DNA from: Streptomyces cellostaticus
GTDB taxonomy: Bacteria; Actinomycetota; Actinomycetes; Streptomycetales; Streptomycetaceae
Assembly (NCBI RefSeq): GCF_001513965.1
Contig: NZ_KQ948034.1
Span: 102,091-166,090 of the forward strand
Length of the DNA: 64,000 nucleotides
Reading direction: 5' to 3'
The notes under the pieces are model-generated. The model was given only the letters and a program-made list of their open reading frames with translations, did not search any database and was not told the origin of the DNA. The position numbers were made by a program, and so were the translations under genes. Of this stretch, positions 1-7,858 are shown piece after piece (position 1 is the stretch's first letter; each line of letters begins with the position of its first letter).

Positions 1-33
1 GACGTCGAGGAACAGCAGCATCGCCGACCAGGA

Positions 34-657
34 TCACCCCTCGAAGCCCCGCTCGGCGAGGAGGGCGTCGATGCGGGCGCGGTGTGCCATCTCCCAGTCG
101 TCCAGGCTCTCGGCGGCCTCCTTGGCGAGCTTGGCCCGCGCGGCCTGGAGGACCTCCGTCCGACGGGCGGCCGGGACGGCGACCACGCCCTCCTCGTCGG
201 CCACGACCACGTCCCCGGCCGCGATCCGTACACCGCCGCAGCGCACCGGCTCGTTCAGGGGCCGTACGGCCTTCTTGGCGCCCGGAATCGGGACGACGCC
301 CCGCGCGAAGACCGGGAAGCCCAGCTCGCGGACCTCGGCGAGGTCGCGGATCAGGCCGTCGGCGACGAAGGCCGCGATGCCGCGCCGCCGGGCCACCGCG
401 CAGACGTTTCCGCCGGCCAGCGCGTGGTCCAGGTCCCCCGACTCCACGACGATCACCGCGCCGGGCCCGGCGCGGTGGATCGCCGCGTGCAGCATGAGGT
501 TGTCGCCGGGCGGGCAGCTCACGGTGAAGGCGGGACCGGCGACGCGCGGCACCGGGGTCCACAGCGGCCGGATGCCGATGTCCATGACCTGGTCGCGGCC
601 GAGCAGGTCGGCGAGGGTGGTCGTGGGGATGTCCTGGAACTCGGTGGCGTCAGTCAT
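34..657 (-). CDS. RraA family protein (RraA-like / HMG-aldolase-like)
   Basis: The 207-residue protein has the RraA / 4-hydroxy-4-methyl-2-oxoglutarate aldolase fold signature. A GGN loop lies near residues 82-84 and DGLIRD at residues 100-105. The Arg and Asp of that motif bind substrate and metal in the aldolase members. Family members either cleave 4-carboxy-4-hydroxy-2-oxoacids or inhibit RNase E, and the sequence alone does not decide between these. The start is the ATG of MTDATEF. An upstream in-frame extension is low-complexity and was not used. It stands alone on its strand, divergent from the next gene. Confidence 0.85.
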   Translation of the reverse strand: MTDATEFQDIPTTTLADLLGRDQVMDIGIRPLWTPVPRVAGPAFTVSCPPGDNLMLHAAIHRAGPGAVIVVESGDLDHALAGGNVCAVARRRGIAAFVADGLIRDLAEVRELGFPVFARGVVPIPGAKKAVRPLNEPVRCGGVRIAAGDVVVADEEGVVAVPAARRTEVLQAARAKLAKEAAESLDDWEMAHRARIDALLAERGFEG

Positions 658-814
658 GAGGGGGACGGTAGCGTCAGCGGCATGACTGCCGGGTCGGCCT
701 TGGGCCGTGAGCGAGTTGGGTGCCCGGCCTCTGAGTGAGGTTCGCGCGGGCGAGGAGCCCGCCGCTTTCTCTGCGCACTGAAGCAAGCAATCAGCCGCAG
801 AGAGAGAAGACAGA

Positions 815-1660
815 GTGCCCAACGCGTTCAATCAGAAGATCATCGACGAGTTCCGCGCCCACCACGGCCGCATGAGCGGCTCTTTCGAAGGCGCCCGGCT
901 GCTCCTGCTCACCACCACCGGCGCCCGCACCGGCACCCCGCACACCACCCCCGTCGGCTATCTCCCCGACGGCGGCGAGCGGGTGCTCGTCATCGCCTCG
1001 GCCGGCGGCTCGCCCCGCCACCCCGACTGGTACCGCAACCTCCTCGTCCACCCCGAAGTGACCGTCGAGAGCGGCGTGTTCACCTACCGGGCCCGCGCCG
1101 AGGTGCTGACCGGCGAGGAACGCGAGCGGGCCTTCGCACGCGCGGTGGACACCGACCCCGGCTGGCAGGCGTACCAGGAGAAGGCGGGCGGCCGGATGAT
1201 ACCCGTCGTCGCGCTGTACGAGATCGCGCAGGGTGGGCCGCCGAACATCGCCGCCGGCTCCCCCGGCGAGGCGATCCGGCTCGTCCACGACATGTTCCGG
1301 CGCGAACTCGACCTGATCCGGGGGGAGATGGCCGCGGGCAAGGGCTCCACACTCGGCGCCCAGCTCCGCGTCAACTGCCTCACCCTCTGCCAGGGGCTCC
1401 ACAACCACCACACCGGCGAGGACACCGCCCTGTTCCCGTTCCTCGCCGACCGGCATCCGCATCTCGCCCCCACCCTGGAGCGGCTGCGGGAGGAGCACGG
1501 CCGGATCGCGGACCTCGTGGCGGAGCTGCGCCGCGCGGTGTCCGGCGAGCACCCCGACCCGGCCGTCGCCCGCGCCGAGGTGGACCGGCTCACGGCCGAG
1601 CTGGAGGCCCATCTGACCTACGAGGAGGAGCAGTTGGTGCCGTTGCTGGACGCTCGCTAG
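815..1660 (+). CDS. Deazaflavin-dependent nitroreductase / hemerythrin HHE fusion
   Basis: The 281-residue protein has two domains. Residues 1 to about 138 match the F420/deazaflavin-dependent nitroreductase (DDN, DUF385) family, with the LLTTTGARTG and HPDWYRN segments typical of that split-barrel fold. Residues from about 150 to the end form a hemerythrin HHE helical bundle, with LVHDMFRREL, LHNHHTGEDTALFP, LREEHGRI and LTYEEEQLVP carrying the expected His and Glu iron ligands. The GTG start lies just after a purine-rich stretch (agagagaagacaga). The combination suggests F420-linked reduction plus a di-iron oxygen or redox sensor, but the substrate is unknown. The gene meets the HelD-like gene tail to tail with 4 bp overlap. 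Confidence 0.85.
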   Translation: MPNAFNQKIIDEFRAHHGRMSGSFEGARLLLLTTTGARTGTPHTTPVGYLPDGGERVLVIASAGGSPRHPDWYRNLLVHPEVTVESGVFTYRARAEVLTGEERERAFARAVDTDPGWQAYQEKAGGRMIPVVALYEIAQGGPPNIAAGSPGEAIRLVHDMFRRELDLIRGEMAAGKGSTLGAQLRVNCLTLCQGLHNHHTGEDTALFPFLADRHPHLAPTLERLREEHGRIADLVAELRRAVSGEHPDPAVARAEVDRLTAELEAHLTYEEEQLVPLLDAR

Positions 1661-3696
1661 AACGGCAGGGGCCTTGCGTGGACCACGTCCAGCCGGGACA
1701 CCGCGCGCGTCAGCACCACGTACAGCCGGTGCGCGCCGCGCTCCTCCGCCTCCGCGACGGCGGCCGGTTCGACGGCGACGACGTGGTCGTACTCCAGGCC
1801 CTTGACCAGGCTCGCGGGCACCACGGCCACCCGGGCGCCCAGGTCCTCGGGCCCGGCCGCCCGGATGCCGGCCGCGGTGAGCGCGTCCCGTACCCGGGCC
1901 ACGTCCGCGTCCGCCGCGACCACCCCGACCGATCCCTCCCGGGCGAGCGCCTCCCGTACGGCCGTCACGGTCGCGGCGGGCACGTCGTCGGCCGGCCGGA
2001 CGCTCAGCTCGCCGTCCGAGCGCAGGGACCGGGCGGCGGGCACGGCCACGTCCAGCCGGGCCAGCAGCCGGTTGGCGAGCCCGACCACCGCGGCGGGCAC
2101 CCGGAACCCGGTGGTCAGCGGCACCACGACCGCGTCCGGCTTGCCGAGGTGGCGCAGCTGGACGTGCCAGTCGCGAGCAGCCCACGGGGTGGTGCCCTGG
2201 GCGAGGTCGCCGAGGACGGTCAGCGAGCCGAAGACGGCCCGGCGGGCGATGGCCCGGCACTCCATCGGCGAGAGGTCCTGCGCCTCGTCCACGACGATGT
2301 GGCCGTACCCGTCGGGGTGCTCGATCAGCCCCGACAACTCGTCCAGGAGCACGAGGTCGGCGGCCGACCAGCGGGCGGACTTGTACGAGCGCGGCGGGCG
2401 CGGCCACAGCAGCGCGGCCTGCTCGCCCGCATCCAGCAGCCCGTCGGCGGCCCGCGCCAGCGCCTCGCCGTCACCGAGCAGTTCGGCGAGGACCTCCTCG
2501 GGGCGGGCCTTCGGCCACACCGCGTCCAGCCAGGCGGTGAGTGCCCGCGCCCGCTCGATCCGGCGCACCCAGGCGTTCGGCGGCGGTCCGGAGCGCCGTT
2601 CGGCCTGTTCCAGCAGCCGTCGTACGACCCGGGCGCGCACCCGCTCGCGTCCGACGGCGTACGGCGGCTGCTCGGCGCGGACCTCCTCGACGATGCCGGC
2701 CGGCTCCCCGGCGGGCAGCCGCCACCGGTAGGAGCCGTCCGGTACGGCCGGCTCGGGCGCGTCCGCGGCGGACACGCGCGCGTACAGCGCCCGGCGCAGC
2801 ACCTCGGCCATGCGGGCGTCGTGCTTGACGGTGGCTGTGGGGACGGGGTCGGTGCCGGTCACCGGGCGGCTGGCGATCTCGTCCAGGAGGGTGGCCTGAC
2901 GGATCCCGGTCTCGCCGAGGGCGGGCAGCACCTCGGCGATGTAGGAGAGGAAGGTGCGGTTGGGGCCGAGGATCAGCAGGCCGGAGCGCTGGATCCGCTT
3001 GGGGTGGGTGTAGAGCAGGTAGGCGGCGCGGTGCAGGCCGACGGCGGTCTTGCCGGTGCCCGGGGCGCCCTGGACGCACACGGAGGCGCCGAGCCCGGCC
3101 CGTACGAGGTCGTCCTGCTCGGGCTGGATGGTGGCGGCGATGTCCCGCATGGGTCCGATGCGGGGCCGCTCGATCTCCTGCGTGACGATGTCGCTGACCT
3201 GGGACTCGCCCCGGCCCAGGCGCTCGTCCTCCAGGCCGGTGAGGTCGGCCGACGCGCCCCGGCTGCCCGGCGCCCAGCCGAACCGGCGCCGGACCTCGAC
3301 GCCCTGCGGCTCACGCGCACTGGCCTGGTAGAAGGCGCGGGAGACGGGGGCCCGCCAGTCGACGACGAGGGGTGGGGCGGCCGGGTCCTCGGTGATCCGG
3401 AGCCGGCCCACGTGGTAGTTCTGCCCGCCGTGCTCGGGCTCGGTGTCGGCGAAGTCCAGCCGGCCGAAGAACAGCGGCCCCTCGGGCAGTTCGCGCAGCG
3501 CCTTGGCCTGGCTGCGCAGCTGGTAGCCGAGGACCTCGGCGTCGGCACCGGAGGCGGAGACGTCCTCGCCGATGACGACCTGTTCGGCGGCGCCGTCGAC
3601 CATGGCGGCGAAGGCGGTGGCGCAGGTGTCGTGGTAGGCGCGTTCGCCGTGGAGGGCGGCTTCGATGTCCTCGGGGGCGGGGTGGAGTGACGTCAT
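1657..3696 (-). CDS. HelD-like UvrD/SF1 helicase, probable RNA polymerase recycling factor
   Basis: The 679-residue ATPase has a Walker A motif GAPGTGKT near residue 212 and a Walker B motif VVDEAQDLS near 468. Its charged N-terminal arm is typical of HelD proteins, which pry stalled RNA polymerase off DNA. In actinobacteria such proteins can also protect polymerase from rifampicin. The start is the ATG of MTSLHPAPED, preceded by GGTGGAG. The longer reading that begins 18 codons upstream runs through the promoter and was rejected. It lies directly downstream of a TetR gene on the same strand, with a palindromic sequence between them. Assignment to HelD rather than another UvrD-type ATPase is from motifs and architecture only. 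Confidence 0.82.
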   Translation of the reverse strand: MTSLHPAPEDIEAALHGERAYHDTCATAFAAMVDGAAEQVVIGEDVSASGADAEVLGYQLRSQAKALRELPEGPLFFGRLDFADTEPEHGGQNYHVGRLRITEDPAAPPLVVDWRAPVSRAFYQASAREPQGVEVRRRFGWAPGSRGASADLTGLEDERLGRGESQVSDIVTQEIERPRIGPMRDIAATIQPEQDDLVRAGLGASVCVQGAPGTGKTAVGLHRAAYLLYTHPKRIQRSGLLILGPNRTFLSYIAEVLPALGETGIRQATLLDEIASRPVTGTDPVPTATVKHDARMAEVLRRALYARVSAADAPEPAVPDGSYRWRLPAGEPAGIVEEVRAEQPPYAVGRERVRARVVRRLLEQAERRSGPPPNAWVRRIERARALTAWLDAVWPKARPEEVLAELLGDGEALARAADGLLDAGEQAALLWPRPPRSYKSARWSAADLVLLDELSGLIEHPDGYGHIVVDEAQDLSPMECRAIARRAVFGSLTVLGDLAQGTTPWAARDWHVQLRHLGKPDAVVVPLTTGFRVPAAVVGLANRLLARLDVAVPAARSLRSDGELSVRPADDVPAATVTAVREALAREGSVGVVAADADVARVRDALTAAGIRAAGPEDLGARVAVVPASLVKGLEYDHVVAVEPAAVAEAEERGAHRLYVVLTRAVSRLDVVHARPLPF

Positions 3697-3718
3697 GGCT
3701 CCACCGTACCCAGAAAAC

Positions 3719-3740
3719 GTAACCGGGTTAAATATTTTAC
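3719..3740. promoter_or_regulatory. Candidate TetR operator before the HelD-like gene
   Basis: An AT-rich patch in otherwise GC-rich DNA holds the perfect 11-bp palindrome TAACCGGGTTA (3720-3730) abutting AAATATTT. The outer bases GTAA and TTAC are also symmetric. It lies between the stop of the TetR gene and the start of the helicase gene, where a repressor would block helicase transcription. Binding is inferred. Confidence 0.45.
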
Positions 3741-4363
3741 TGACTCTCACTTGCTTGGCCCGCGAGCCCCGGCAGCCCCGCCGCCAGCCGCCCGAAGGCC
3801 TGCTCGGCAGCCCGTACCGCGTCCGGCCGCACCTGCTCCACGCCCTCGCCCGCCGCGATCCGGCGCCAGTTCTCCTGCGCGAGGATCCGCTGGACGGCGA
3901 TGATCTGCCCCGCGGCCAGCCGCGCGTCCAGGCTGCCGCCGAGGGCCTCGGCGAGCGCCTCCTCCGACCGCTCCAGATGCCGGTACACCCGCGCCACCAG
4001 GGCGGGCGTGCCGTACAGCAGGGTGTGGAAGGCGAGCACCTGCGGATGGTCGTTCAGCCCGGTGACCGGATCGCACCGCTCCAGCCCGTCGAGGAAGTTC
4101 CGGCGCAGCGCGTCCAGCGGCTCGGCCGTCCCGGCCGCCAGGCGCGCGGCCTCCGTCTCGTGGTCCGCGATCCGGTGCAGGACCAGGTCCTCCTTGGTCG
4201 GGAAGTACCGGAAGAGGGTCGGCTTGGAGATCCCGGCCGCGGCGGCGACCTCCGCGACCGACACGGCGTCGAAGCCGCGCTCCAGGAACAGCCGCACGGC
4301 GGTGTCCGACACGTCCTGGTACATCCGCCGCTTCTTGCGCTCACGCAGGCCCATCTCTTCCAT
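3737..4363 (-). CDS. TetR/AcrR family transcriptional regulator
   Basis: The 208-residue regulator has an N-terminal helix-turn-helix around residues 22-60. The segment VAEVAAAAGISKPTLFRYFP is the standard TetR recognition core. The C-terminal ligand domain gives no clear effector. It starts 9 bp after the stop of the membrane-sensor gene and ends about 40 bp before the HelD-like gene, all on one strand. It could therefore be the last gene of the upstream island or a dedicated regulator of the helicase. The palindrome immediately downstream favours the second reading. Confidence 0.88.
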   Translation of the reverse strand: MEEMGLRERKKRRMYQDVSDTAVRLFLERGFDAVSVAEVAAAAGISKPTLFRYFPTKEDLVLHRIADHETEAARLAAGTAEPLDALRRNFLDGLERCDPVTGLNDHPQVLAFHTLLYGTPALVARVYRHLERSEEALAEALGGSLDARLAAGQIIAVQRILAQENWRRIAAGEGVEQVRPDAVRAAEQAFGRLAAGLPGLAGQASESQ

Positions 4364-4372
4364 GGGGGGAGC

Positions 4373-5380
4373 CTACGCAGTGGGGGGCTGCGGGCCCTGG
4401 TCACTCCTGGCGCCGGAGGCGGGGACGGGGCTGACCGACCAGGCCTCTTCCAAGGGGACGGCACGGAACCAGTCGTGCTCGTAGAGCCCCCGGTAGTGGC
4501 GCATCATCTCCCGCGCCTGCGGTCCGGCGTCCCGGTGCCAGCGCCGCAGCGGCGCTTCGTGCCCTGTGATGTCGAGCAACTGGTCCGTGCTCCCGTCCGT
4601 GCTGTACACGTCCGGCCGTAGCTCGAACTTGTCGTACTCCCCCTCGATCACCTGGTCCTCGTTGAGGAGATACACCTTCCGCCTCGCATCCATGGGCAGC
4701 ACCTTGTACTCGACCGTCAGGGTGCCCTGGCCTCGATGGCCCATCCGCTCGACCATCCCCTCCAGGTCCGCCTTGTACTCGCAGATGCGCCCCTTCAGGA
4801 AGGCGCGGAAGGCGGGCGCGTCGTAGACCGTGCCGTCCGGCCGTACCCGTCCGGGGTATCCCATCTCCTTGGTGACGTCGGGGAGCAGGACCCGGAGGAA
4901 GACGGTGCGGTCCGCATTGGGGGGAAGCGCTCCCAGGAACCGCTTCAGCGGCTGGGAGAAGTTCTCTCCCGTGAAGGCCATGGTCGCCAGCTTGATGTCG
5001 TTCCCGCTCCACAGCGCGCGACGGAGTTCCTCCGTGATGTGCTCCGAGTCGATCTGGGCACCGGCCGCCGCCTGCTGTTCGGTGAAGGCGCGGAAGGCGG
5101 CGCCCAGGTTCGCCGTGGCCTCCCGGTTGTGCTCCAGGTCCTCCCTCAGGTGCTCCTGCGCCGAGTTCAGCCCCCGCACCTCGCTGTACAGCGCAAAGCC
5201 CACCAGGCTCAGCAGTGCCGCGCTGATGTACACCTTGCCCTGCAGGGCGTCGCCCACGGGTTTGACGAACTGCGCGATCAGGCCGACGACGAAGACGGCC
5301 AGCAGCACGATCCTCGTCAGTGCGCCCTCGGCCTGCTCCCAGCGGGCCGCCAGCCTGCTTCTCAGCGTGGTATCCGCCAC
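4373..5380 (-). CDS. Two-TM membrane protein with a GntR-partner-like sensor domain
   Basis: The 335-residue protein is not recognised as a named family. Two hydrophobic segments lie near residues 24-41 and 50-68, followed by a short coiled-coil-like stretch and a cytoplasmic C-terminal domain. That domain contains FLRVLLPD, TVEYKVLPMDARRKVYLLN and a terminal DWFRAVPLEEAW. The two GntR regulators upstream have VDVRILLPS, VTFRALPFTPPVKLYVLN and MWFDALWETI in the same order and spacing. I infer that all three share one ligand-sensing fold. The GTG start was chosen because GAGGGGG lies 5 bp upstream; a TTG one codon earlier is possible. It sits 38 bp behind a HAD hydrolase gene. Confidence 0.72.
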   Translation of the reverse strand: MADTTLRSRLAARWEQAEGALTRIVLLAVFVVGLIAQFVKPVGDALQGKVYISAALLSLVGFALYSEVRGLNSAQEHLREDLEHNREATANLGAAFRAFTEQQAAAGAQIDSEHITEELRRALWSGNDIKLATMAFTGENFSQPLKRFLGALPPNADRTVFLRVLLPDVTKEMGYPGRVRPDGTVYDAPAFRAFLKGRICEYKADLEGMVERMGHRGQGTLTVEYKVLPMDARRKVYLLNEDQVIEGEYDKFELRPDVYSTDGSTDQLLDITGHEAPLRRWHRDAGPQAREMMRHYRGLYEHDWFRAVPLEEAWSVSPVPASGARSDQGPQPPTA

Positions 5381-5418
5381 CAAATCCCCCTCTTGGCAAG
5401 CGCCTTGGCACGGTCACC

Positions 5419-6126
5419 TCATGGTGCCCGGTGGCGGTCCGGCCAGGAAGGGGAGGCGCTGTTCCCACCCGGTCCCGCGTGCCGCGCCAGCTCCAGCACA
5501 GGGCCGTACGAGCCCAGGACGACCTTCGCCCCGGCGTCGCGCAGCCGCAGTCGCTTCTCGGCGTTGCGGCCGTATCCGATGAAGCGCACCCCGGCCCGCT
5601 CGGCGGCGTCGAAGTCCGCGGGCGTGTCCCCGATCATGACCGCTTCGTCCGGCCGGAGCCCGAGGCCCCGCAGGGCACGGTGGAGGACATCGGGATCCGG
5701 CTTCATCAGGTCGGGATCGGCGCTGCGCCCGTGGACGGCCTCGAAGCAGGGCCGCAGACCATGGTCCCGCAGGTAGCGGTCCGCCGCGCGGGCGGCGTTG
5801 TTCGTGACGACGGCCAGCCGGGACCCGCGACCGTGCAGCCACGTGACCAGCTGGTCGGCTCCGGGGGTGGGCAACGCGGACGGTACGGCGGCCAGCTCGA
5901 ACTCGGTCAGCTTCGCGTCCATGTCCTCGACCAGATCGCCGGGGCGCCGCTCCGCCCGGGCGCGGTGGACCTCCCGCAGCACCAGGTACGGGTCCTTGTC
6001 GGTCCACTCCACCGCGGCGCCTCGGGGGTACAGCCGACAGATGGGGCCGTCGAAGTCGAACAGCACGCAGCCCGCGTCCGTCAGCCGTTCCCAGGCGTCC
6101 TCGACGTCTTGGCGCTCACCACCCAT
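5419..6126 (-). CDS. HAD family hydrolase (copy 1)
   Basis: The 235-residue haloacid-dehalogenase phosphatase has motif I as FDFDGPICRLY, motif II as VVTNNA, a motif III lysine in MKPDPDVL, and motif IV as MIGDTPADFDAA. DxDGP replaces the usual DxDGT of phosphatases, although both catalytic aspartates are kept. It resembles the second HAD protein upstream at every motif, so the pair looks like a duplication. It is followed closely by the membrane-sensor gene and separated from the second HAD gene by 146 bp containing a hairpin. The substrate is unknown; small sugar- or nucleotide-phosphates are typical for the family. Confidence 0.85.
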   Translation of the reverse strand: MGGERQDVEDAWERLTDAGCVLFDFDGPICRLYPRGAAVEWTDKDPYLVLREVHRARAERRPGDLVEDMDAKLTEFELAAVPSALPTPGADQLVTWLHGRGSRLAVVTNNAARAADRYLRDHGLRPCFEAVHGRSADPDLMKPDPDVLHRALRGLGLRPDEAVMIGDTPADFDAAERAGVRFIGYGRNAEKRLRLRDAGAKVVLGSYGPVLELARHAGPGGNSASPSWPDRHRAP

Positions 6127-6148
6127 GCCGTTCCATCCGCTCCTCAGC

Positions 6149-6196
6149 TTGCCCCCGCACTCCGGCCAGCCTCAACGGCCGCCGGGCCGGGGGCAA
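6149..6196 (-). terminator. Stem-loop between the two HAD genes
   Basis: TTGCCCCCG (6149-6157) pairs perfectly with CGGGGGCAA (6188-6196), with further GGCC/GGCC pairing in the loop. It lies between the stop of HAD copy 2 and the start of HAD copy 1. It may separate the GntR-HAD unit from the HAD-membrane unit, or attenuate read-through. Confidence 0.5.
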
Positions 6197-6272
6197 GGCC
6201 CGACACGCCCGTCCAGGCGCACGAGGGAGCGCGGTCCGGCCCGCGATCGTATGAACCAACGTCCATGACAGC

Positions 6273-6980
6273 CTAGTTGGGGCGGACAGGCGTTCTGAGT
6301 ACGGAAAGGACCGATTCCAGCGACCGTACGACCACGGGGGCGCCCGCCGCCCGCAGCCGCTGCTCCGTGTCCTCGTGGCGCGCGTAGCCCAGGAACGGCA
6401 CACCGGCCGCCTGCGCCGCGGCGAGGTCGAGGGGGGAGTCGCCGAGCGCCAGGACGGCGTCCGGTGCCGTTCCCGTCGCGTGCAGGGCACGGCTGAGGTG
6501 GTGCGGGTCGGGCTTGAGACCGTCGAAGAGCCGGTCGCGGCCGTATATGCGGGGAGCGAAGCACTCCGTGAGGCCCCGGCCGTCCAGATAGCCGGTGACC
6601 GCCCGTGGAGAGTGGCCGGTGGCGATGGCCATGCGGACACCGAGGGCCGTCCAGGTGCGTATCAGAGGGTCGGCATAGGCGGTCGGCATCGCCGAGGACA
6701 CGGCCCGCAGCTCCTCCTGGGCGAGCCACTCATCCACTGCGGCGACGAGGTCGCTGCCGGGGTGGCGGCGGTCCACGGCGCGCACCACCGCCTGGGGGTC
6801 GACCGTGTCCCGTTCGGTGTCGGTGAGCAGGTCGCGCAGGCCCCGCTGCTCCAGCCACGCCATGAGTCCGGCGGCCACGCGTTGCGCTGTGTACCCGGCG
6901 AACAGGCGGCAGACCGGCCCGTCGAAGTCCCATACGACGACACGAGCCCGTGCGATCAGTTCGGTCAGCTCAGAGGTCAC
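6273..6980 (-). CDS. HAD family hydrolase (copy 2)
   Basis: The 235-residue HAD phosphatase-like protein carries motif I WDFDGPVCRLF, motif II IATGHS, a lysine in LKPDPHHL and motif IV ALGDSPLDLAAA. The GTG start shares its G with the TAG stop of the upstream GntR gene (TAGTG), indicating translational coupling. Starting earlier would force a long overlap. The DFDGPVCRL motif matches DFDGPICRL in the other HAD protein, a variant unusual enough to suggest common descent and a related substrate. Coupling to a GntR repressor suggests the phosphatase acts on the regulator's ligand or a precursor of it (inference). Confidence 0.85.
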   Translation of the reverse strand: MTSELTELIARARVVVWDFDGPVCRLFAGYTAQRVAAGLMAWLEQRGLRDLLTDTERDTVDPQAVVRAVDRRHPGSDLVAAVDEWLAQEELRAVSSAMPTAYADPLIRTWTALGVRMAIATGHSPRAVTGYLDGRGLTECFAPRIYGRDRLFDGLKPDPHHLSRALHATGTAPDAVLALGDSPLDLAAAQAAGVPFLGYARHEDTEQRLRAAGAPVVVRSLESVLSVLRTPVRPN

Positions 6981-7837
6981 TAGGAGAGTGTCAGGTCCGT
7001 GGTGATGGTTTCCCAGAGGGCGTCGAACCACATCTGGGACTGCTCCACGAACGCGGCGTCCCGCTGCCCGGCCTGCCGCTCGAAGGAGAACAGGAGCGAC
7101 TCGCTGCCCAGGACGTCGTACATGTCCAGCGTTCCGCTGTCCGTCGGCTCCTCGCGGCGCGTGATCATGTAGTAGGCCAGCAGCGCCTCCGAGCCGTTGA
7201 GCACGTACAGCTTCACCGGCGGGGTGAACGGCAGAGCGCGAAAGGTCACGCTCACCTCGATGCCGTGCGAGCTGCGCAGGGACCGGAGGTTGTGCCGCAG
7301 GACGTGCCCCTGGGCGTTGCGCATCTCGAGCCAGCGCTGATGCACCGGGTCGTCCTCGCCCCGGCCGTCCACCGAGACCGGGAAGGCGAGGCTGATCTCC
7401 CTCGACGGCAGCAGGATGCGGACGTCCACCGACTCGGGGCGCAGGCGGCCCTCATGGATGAGGCGGAGCGGCTCGCCCAGCGCCACCATCAGGGTCTCGG
7501 CGGTCAGGCAGGCCGCGTCGATGCGGACCCTGGGGGCCGAGAACGCCTCCGCCAGCCGGGGCGCGAGGCCCACCATCGTCGGACTGGGCCCGTCGCGGAC
7601 GGGGACCGGCTCGGCGATGCGCGGCGGGCTGCCCTTGGTGATGTTGCTGAGCAGACCGTCGTCCGCGAGTGCCCTGAGGGCCTGGCGCACGGTACCGCGC
7701 TCCACCTCGAACTCCTCGGCCAGCTCGGCCTGGGTGGGCAGGCGGTCCCCCGCCCTCAGGTCGCCGGCACGGATGCGTTCCCGAAGGGTGTCGGCGATCT
7801 CCTGGAACGTGAACCTTCTGCTGCCGTACACGGCCAT
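6980..7837 (-). CDS. GntR family regulator with unusual C-terminal sensor (copy 1)
   Basis: The 285-residue protein has a GntR winged helix at about residues 8-75 (LRERIRAGDLRAGDRLPTQ, VERGTVRQALRALADDGLL). The C-terminal domain is not the common FCD or UTRA type. It contains VDVRILLPSREISLAFP, VTFRALPFTPPVKLYVLN and QMWFDALWETI, matching the second GntR protein almost block for block and the membrane protein downstream more loosely. The ATG start has GGAGGAG close upstream. The stop is fused to the HAD start. Tandem duplication of the regulator gene is evident. Confidence 0.9.
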   Translation of the reverse strand: MAVYGSRRFTFQEIADTLRERIRAGDLRAGDRLPTQAELAEEFEVERGTVRQALRALADDGLLSNITKGSPPRIAEPVPVRDGPSPTMVGLAPRLAEAFSAPRVRIDAACLTAETLMVALGEPLRLIHEGRLRPESVDVRILLPSREISLAFPVSVDGRGEDDPVHQRWLEMRNAQGHVLRHNLRSLRSSHGIEVSVTFRALPFTPPVKLYVLNGSEALLAYYMITRREEPTDSGTLDMYDVLGSESLLFSFERQAGQRDAAFVEQSQMWFDALWETITTDLTLS

Positions 7838-7858
7838 GCTCTCCTCCGTCGGCGGGCC

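Noticed and set aside
791..2407. Long frame opposite the deazaflavin/hemerythrin gene and in part of the helicase gene.
   Set aside because: Composition is Arg/Gly/Ala-rich without domains, and the frames of the real genes show clear motifs.
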